The translations under genes were made by a program, and so were the position numbers. Shown piece by piece: positions 62,167-64,000 of a stretch of DNA of 64,000 nucleotides; within the stretch, counting starts at the first letter, position 1, and the number at the start of each line of letters is the position of its first letter. The notes under the pieces were generated by a model. That model made no database searches, was not told the origin of the DNA, and saw nothing but the letters and a program-made list of their open reading frames with translations. The stretch is taken from the NCBI RefSeq assembly GCF_029227915.1, contig NC_079881.1, forward strand, positions 30,543,501-30,607,500, read 5' to 3'. The stretch comes from Hydractinia symbiolongicarpus (taxonomy: Eukaryota; Cnidaria; Hydrozoa; Anthoathecata; Hydractiniidae).

Positions 62167-62895
62167 GAAAATTGGACTCCAAGAAATAACATTCTTCTTA
62201 ATTTGACATGATTGCCGGAACTCAGCGATTGCACTTGGCGCTGTGGTAGCGCTTTTTTTAAAAATTTAGATTAATGAGTCATTTCTTACTGTGGGACCAA
62301 TCCTAGCCGTTAGCGCGCGCTGAAGTAATAGAGACAGTTTCAAATACTACATTTCACTGACTTTCTAACGGTGTCAGTCCGTTTGAGTTTCAACGGTTGT
62401 GTCACATATTCGTACCAACATGTATTTCGCGATGTTTATCTGATATTACTAGGTTGCATCGCTTTTAACAGTGAAACGATTGACTGTGGGACTTAATTGA
62501 ACTAACTTTGGTCTGTGACTTGATAATTGTGATAAGTGAAAAAAATTGGACTCCAAGAAATAACATTCTTCTTAATTTGACATGATTACCGGAACTCAGC
62601 GATTATACTGGGCGCTGTGGTAGCGCTTCATTTAAGAATTTAGATAAATAAGTCATTCTTTACTGTGGGACCAATCCTATCCGTTATCGCGCGCTGAACA
62701 AATACCGATAGTTCCAAAAACTACATTTCATTGACTTTGTAGCGGTGTCAGTCCGTTTGAGTTACAACGGTTGGGTCACATATTCGTACCAACATGTATT
62801 TAGCGATATTTATCTGATATTACTAGGTTGCATCGCTTTTAACAGTGAAACGATTGACTGTGGGACTTAACTGAACTAACTTTGGATTGTGACCT

Positions 62896-62922
62896 GATAA
62901 ATGTGATAAATGTGATAAATGA
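62896..62922. repeat. 9-bp unit in three copies
   Basis: Same gain as at 62,140, in the next-but-one monomer (383-bp spacing). Confidence 0.9.
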
Positions 62923-63040
62923 GAAAATTGCACTCCAAGAAATAACATTCTTCTTAATTTGACGTGATTGCCGGAACTCAGCGATTATACTGGGCGCTGT
63001 GGTAGCGCTTCATTTAAGAATTTAGATAAATAAGTCATTC

Positions 63041-64000
63041 TTTACTGTGGGACCAATCCTATCCGTTATCGCGCGCTGAACAAATAGCGATAGTTTCAAA
63101 AACTATATTTCATTGACTTTGTAGCGGTGTCAGTCCGTTTGAGTTACAACGTTTGGGTCACATATTCGTACCAACATGTATTTAGCGATATTTATCTAAT
63201 ATTACTAGGTTGCATCGCGTTAAACAATGAAACAATTGACTGTGGGACTTAGTTGAACTAACATTGGACTGCGACCTGATAAATATGATAAATGAGACAA
63301 TTGGACTCCAAGAAATAACATTCTTCTTAATTTGACGTGATTGCCGGAACTCAGCGATTATACTGGGCGCTGTGGTAGCGCTTCATTTAAGAATTTAGAT
63401 AAATAAGTCATTCTTTACTGTGGGACCAATCCTATCCGTTATCGCGCGCTGAACAAATACCGATAGTTCCAAAAACTATATTTCATTGACTTTGTAGCGG
63501 TGTCAGTCCGTTTGAGTTACAACGGTTGGGTCACATATTCGTACCAACATGTATTTAGCGATATTTATCTGATATTACTAGGTTGCATCGCTTTTAACAG
63601 TGAAACGATTGACTGTGGGACTTAACTGAACTAACTTTGGATTGTGACCTGATAAATGTGATAAATGTGATAAATGAGAAAATTGGACTCCAAGAAATAA
63701 CATTCTTCTTAATTTGACATGATTGCCGGAACTCCGCGATTGCACTTGGCGCTGTGGTAGCGCTTTTTTTAAAAATTTAGATTAATGAGTCATTTCTTAC
63801 TGTGGGACCAATCCTAGCCGTTAGCGCGCGCTGAAGTAATAGAGACAGTTTCAAATACTACATTTCACTGACTTTCTAACGGTGTCAGTCCGTTTGAGTT
63901 TCAACGGTTGTGTCACATATTCGTACCAACATGTATTTCGCGATGTTTATCTGATATTACTAGGTTGCATCGCTTTTAACAGTGAAACGATTGACTGTGG
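63041..64000 (-). repeat. 4-monomer HOR unit, copy 2 (cut by window end)
   Basis: Continues the 1,511-bp repeat to the last base. The array therefore extends past the window. Private here is GAACTCCGCGATTGCAC near 63,730. Confidence 0.8.
63651..63677. repeat. 9-bp unit in three copies
   Basis: HOR counterpart of 62,140, exactly 1,511 bp later. Confidence 0.9.

Larger units (their letters stand above)
61530..63040 (-). repeat. 4-monomer HOR unit (1,511 bp), copy 1
   Basis: Anchors 61,567, 61,940, 62,322 and 62,695 correspond to 63,078, 63,451 and 63,833, the fourth lying beyond the window. Shared variants are CCTATCCGTTATCGCGCGCT followed by GAACAAATA, CGCGTTAAACAATGAAACAA, TGCACTTGGCGCTG and CGCGATGTTTATCTG. 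The second monomer is mosaic: 61,940 resembles 61,567 downstream, while 63,451 resembles 62,695. Confidence 0.82.
1..64000. repeat. Satellite DNA array, monomer about 374 bp
   Basis: The whole window is built from one monomer repeated head to tail. Spacing between successive CAGCGCGCG-type anchors is nearly always 371-376 bp. Exceptions are nine monomers of 284-293 bp, two spacings of 463, one of 387, one of 423 and three of 382-383. I counted 128 anchors on the + strand and 45 on the - strand. Monomers fall into recognisable subtypes that differ by shared substitutions and small indels. No unrelated sequence interrupts the array and neither array end is in the window. I do not recognise the family. 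The regular period and HOR organisation are typical of eukaryotic centromeric, pericentromeric or other heterochromatic satellites; the chromosomal location is inference. Confidence 0.98.
47243..64000 (-). repeat. Satellite domain in - orientation
   Basis: From 47,243 onward only the reverse complement of the monomer is seen (for example CTAGCCGTTATCGCGCGCTG, GGACTCCAAGAAATAACATT). The 45 anchors are spaced 371-376 bp apart, except three at 382-383 bp caused by an extra 9-bp unit. No about-293-bp short monomer occurs here. Subtypes carrying ACCGGAAAAATAGCACGAAA or GGTTCGAATATGTGACTTTA, common before 43 kb, are absent. Confidence 0.97.

Noticed and set aside
1-64000. CRISPR-like array
   Set aside because: The repeat is continuous with no alternation of short identical repeats and unique spacers, and the period of about 374 bp is far too long.

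Overview
All 64,000 bases are one tandem satellite DNA array. I see no gene, RNA gene, transposon, CRISPR array or single-copy sequence on either strand. The monomer is about 373-376 bp, AT-rich overall, with a conserved CpG-rich box (CAGCGCGCGATAACGGCTAG or a close variant). Using that box as an anchor I located 128 monomers on the + strand (first at 181, last at 47,171) and 45 on the - strand (47,373 to 63,833). The array runs off both ends of the window. A pure satellite of this length with layered higher-order repeats (HORs) indicates eukaryotic heterochromatin, such as centromeric, pericentromeric, subtelomeric or sex-chromosome DNA. I do not recognise the family and cannot name the species. 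All open frames are short (71 codons or fewer), recur as near-copies at many monomer positions, and reappear on the opposite strand after the inversion, so they are by-products of the repeat.

Layout. 1-47,242 is in one orientation (called + here). It contains a 2.47-kb block (182-2,650) that returns at 35,155-37,623; two 463-bp composite units (3,174-4,099); 3-monomer HORs of about 1,122 bp (6,121-8,364 and 10,232-11,352) interleaved with a 1.6-kb block present twice (8,540-10,157 and 11,904-13,534); a 746-bp dimer repeat (14,371-15,812); and a large nested HOR in three copies of about 6.6, 5.9 and 4.4 kb (15,456-32,383). After these come three near-identical monomers (32,384-33,500), a mixed region, a 3- then 4-monomer HOR (39,797-43,914), and a block mixing full-length and about 293-bp monomers (43,915-47,098).

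At 47,242/47,243 the array reverses orientation through a foldback: two 144-bp arms that differ at about four positions flank a 60-bp spacer. From there to 64,000 every monomer is on the - strand, with a dimer HOR (48,051-49,548), three copies of a 5-monomer HOR of 1,866 bp (50,581-56,926), single-monomer tandem duplications (56,776-57,526 and 58,355-59,095), and a 4-monomer HOR of 1,511 bp cut by the window end.

Monomer subtypes found throughout 1-43 kb are absent from about 44 kb onward, while variants near 44-47 kb are shared with the - domain. The sequence-family boundary is therefore about 3 kb from the orientation boundary. The window is best read as a record of unequal exchange, segmental duplication and one inverted duplication in a satellite. 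The most unusual features are the foldback junction, the nested HOR with out-of-register joints, and the shared deletion-bearing short monomers.
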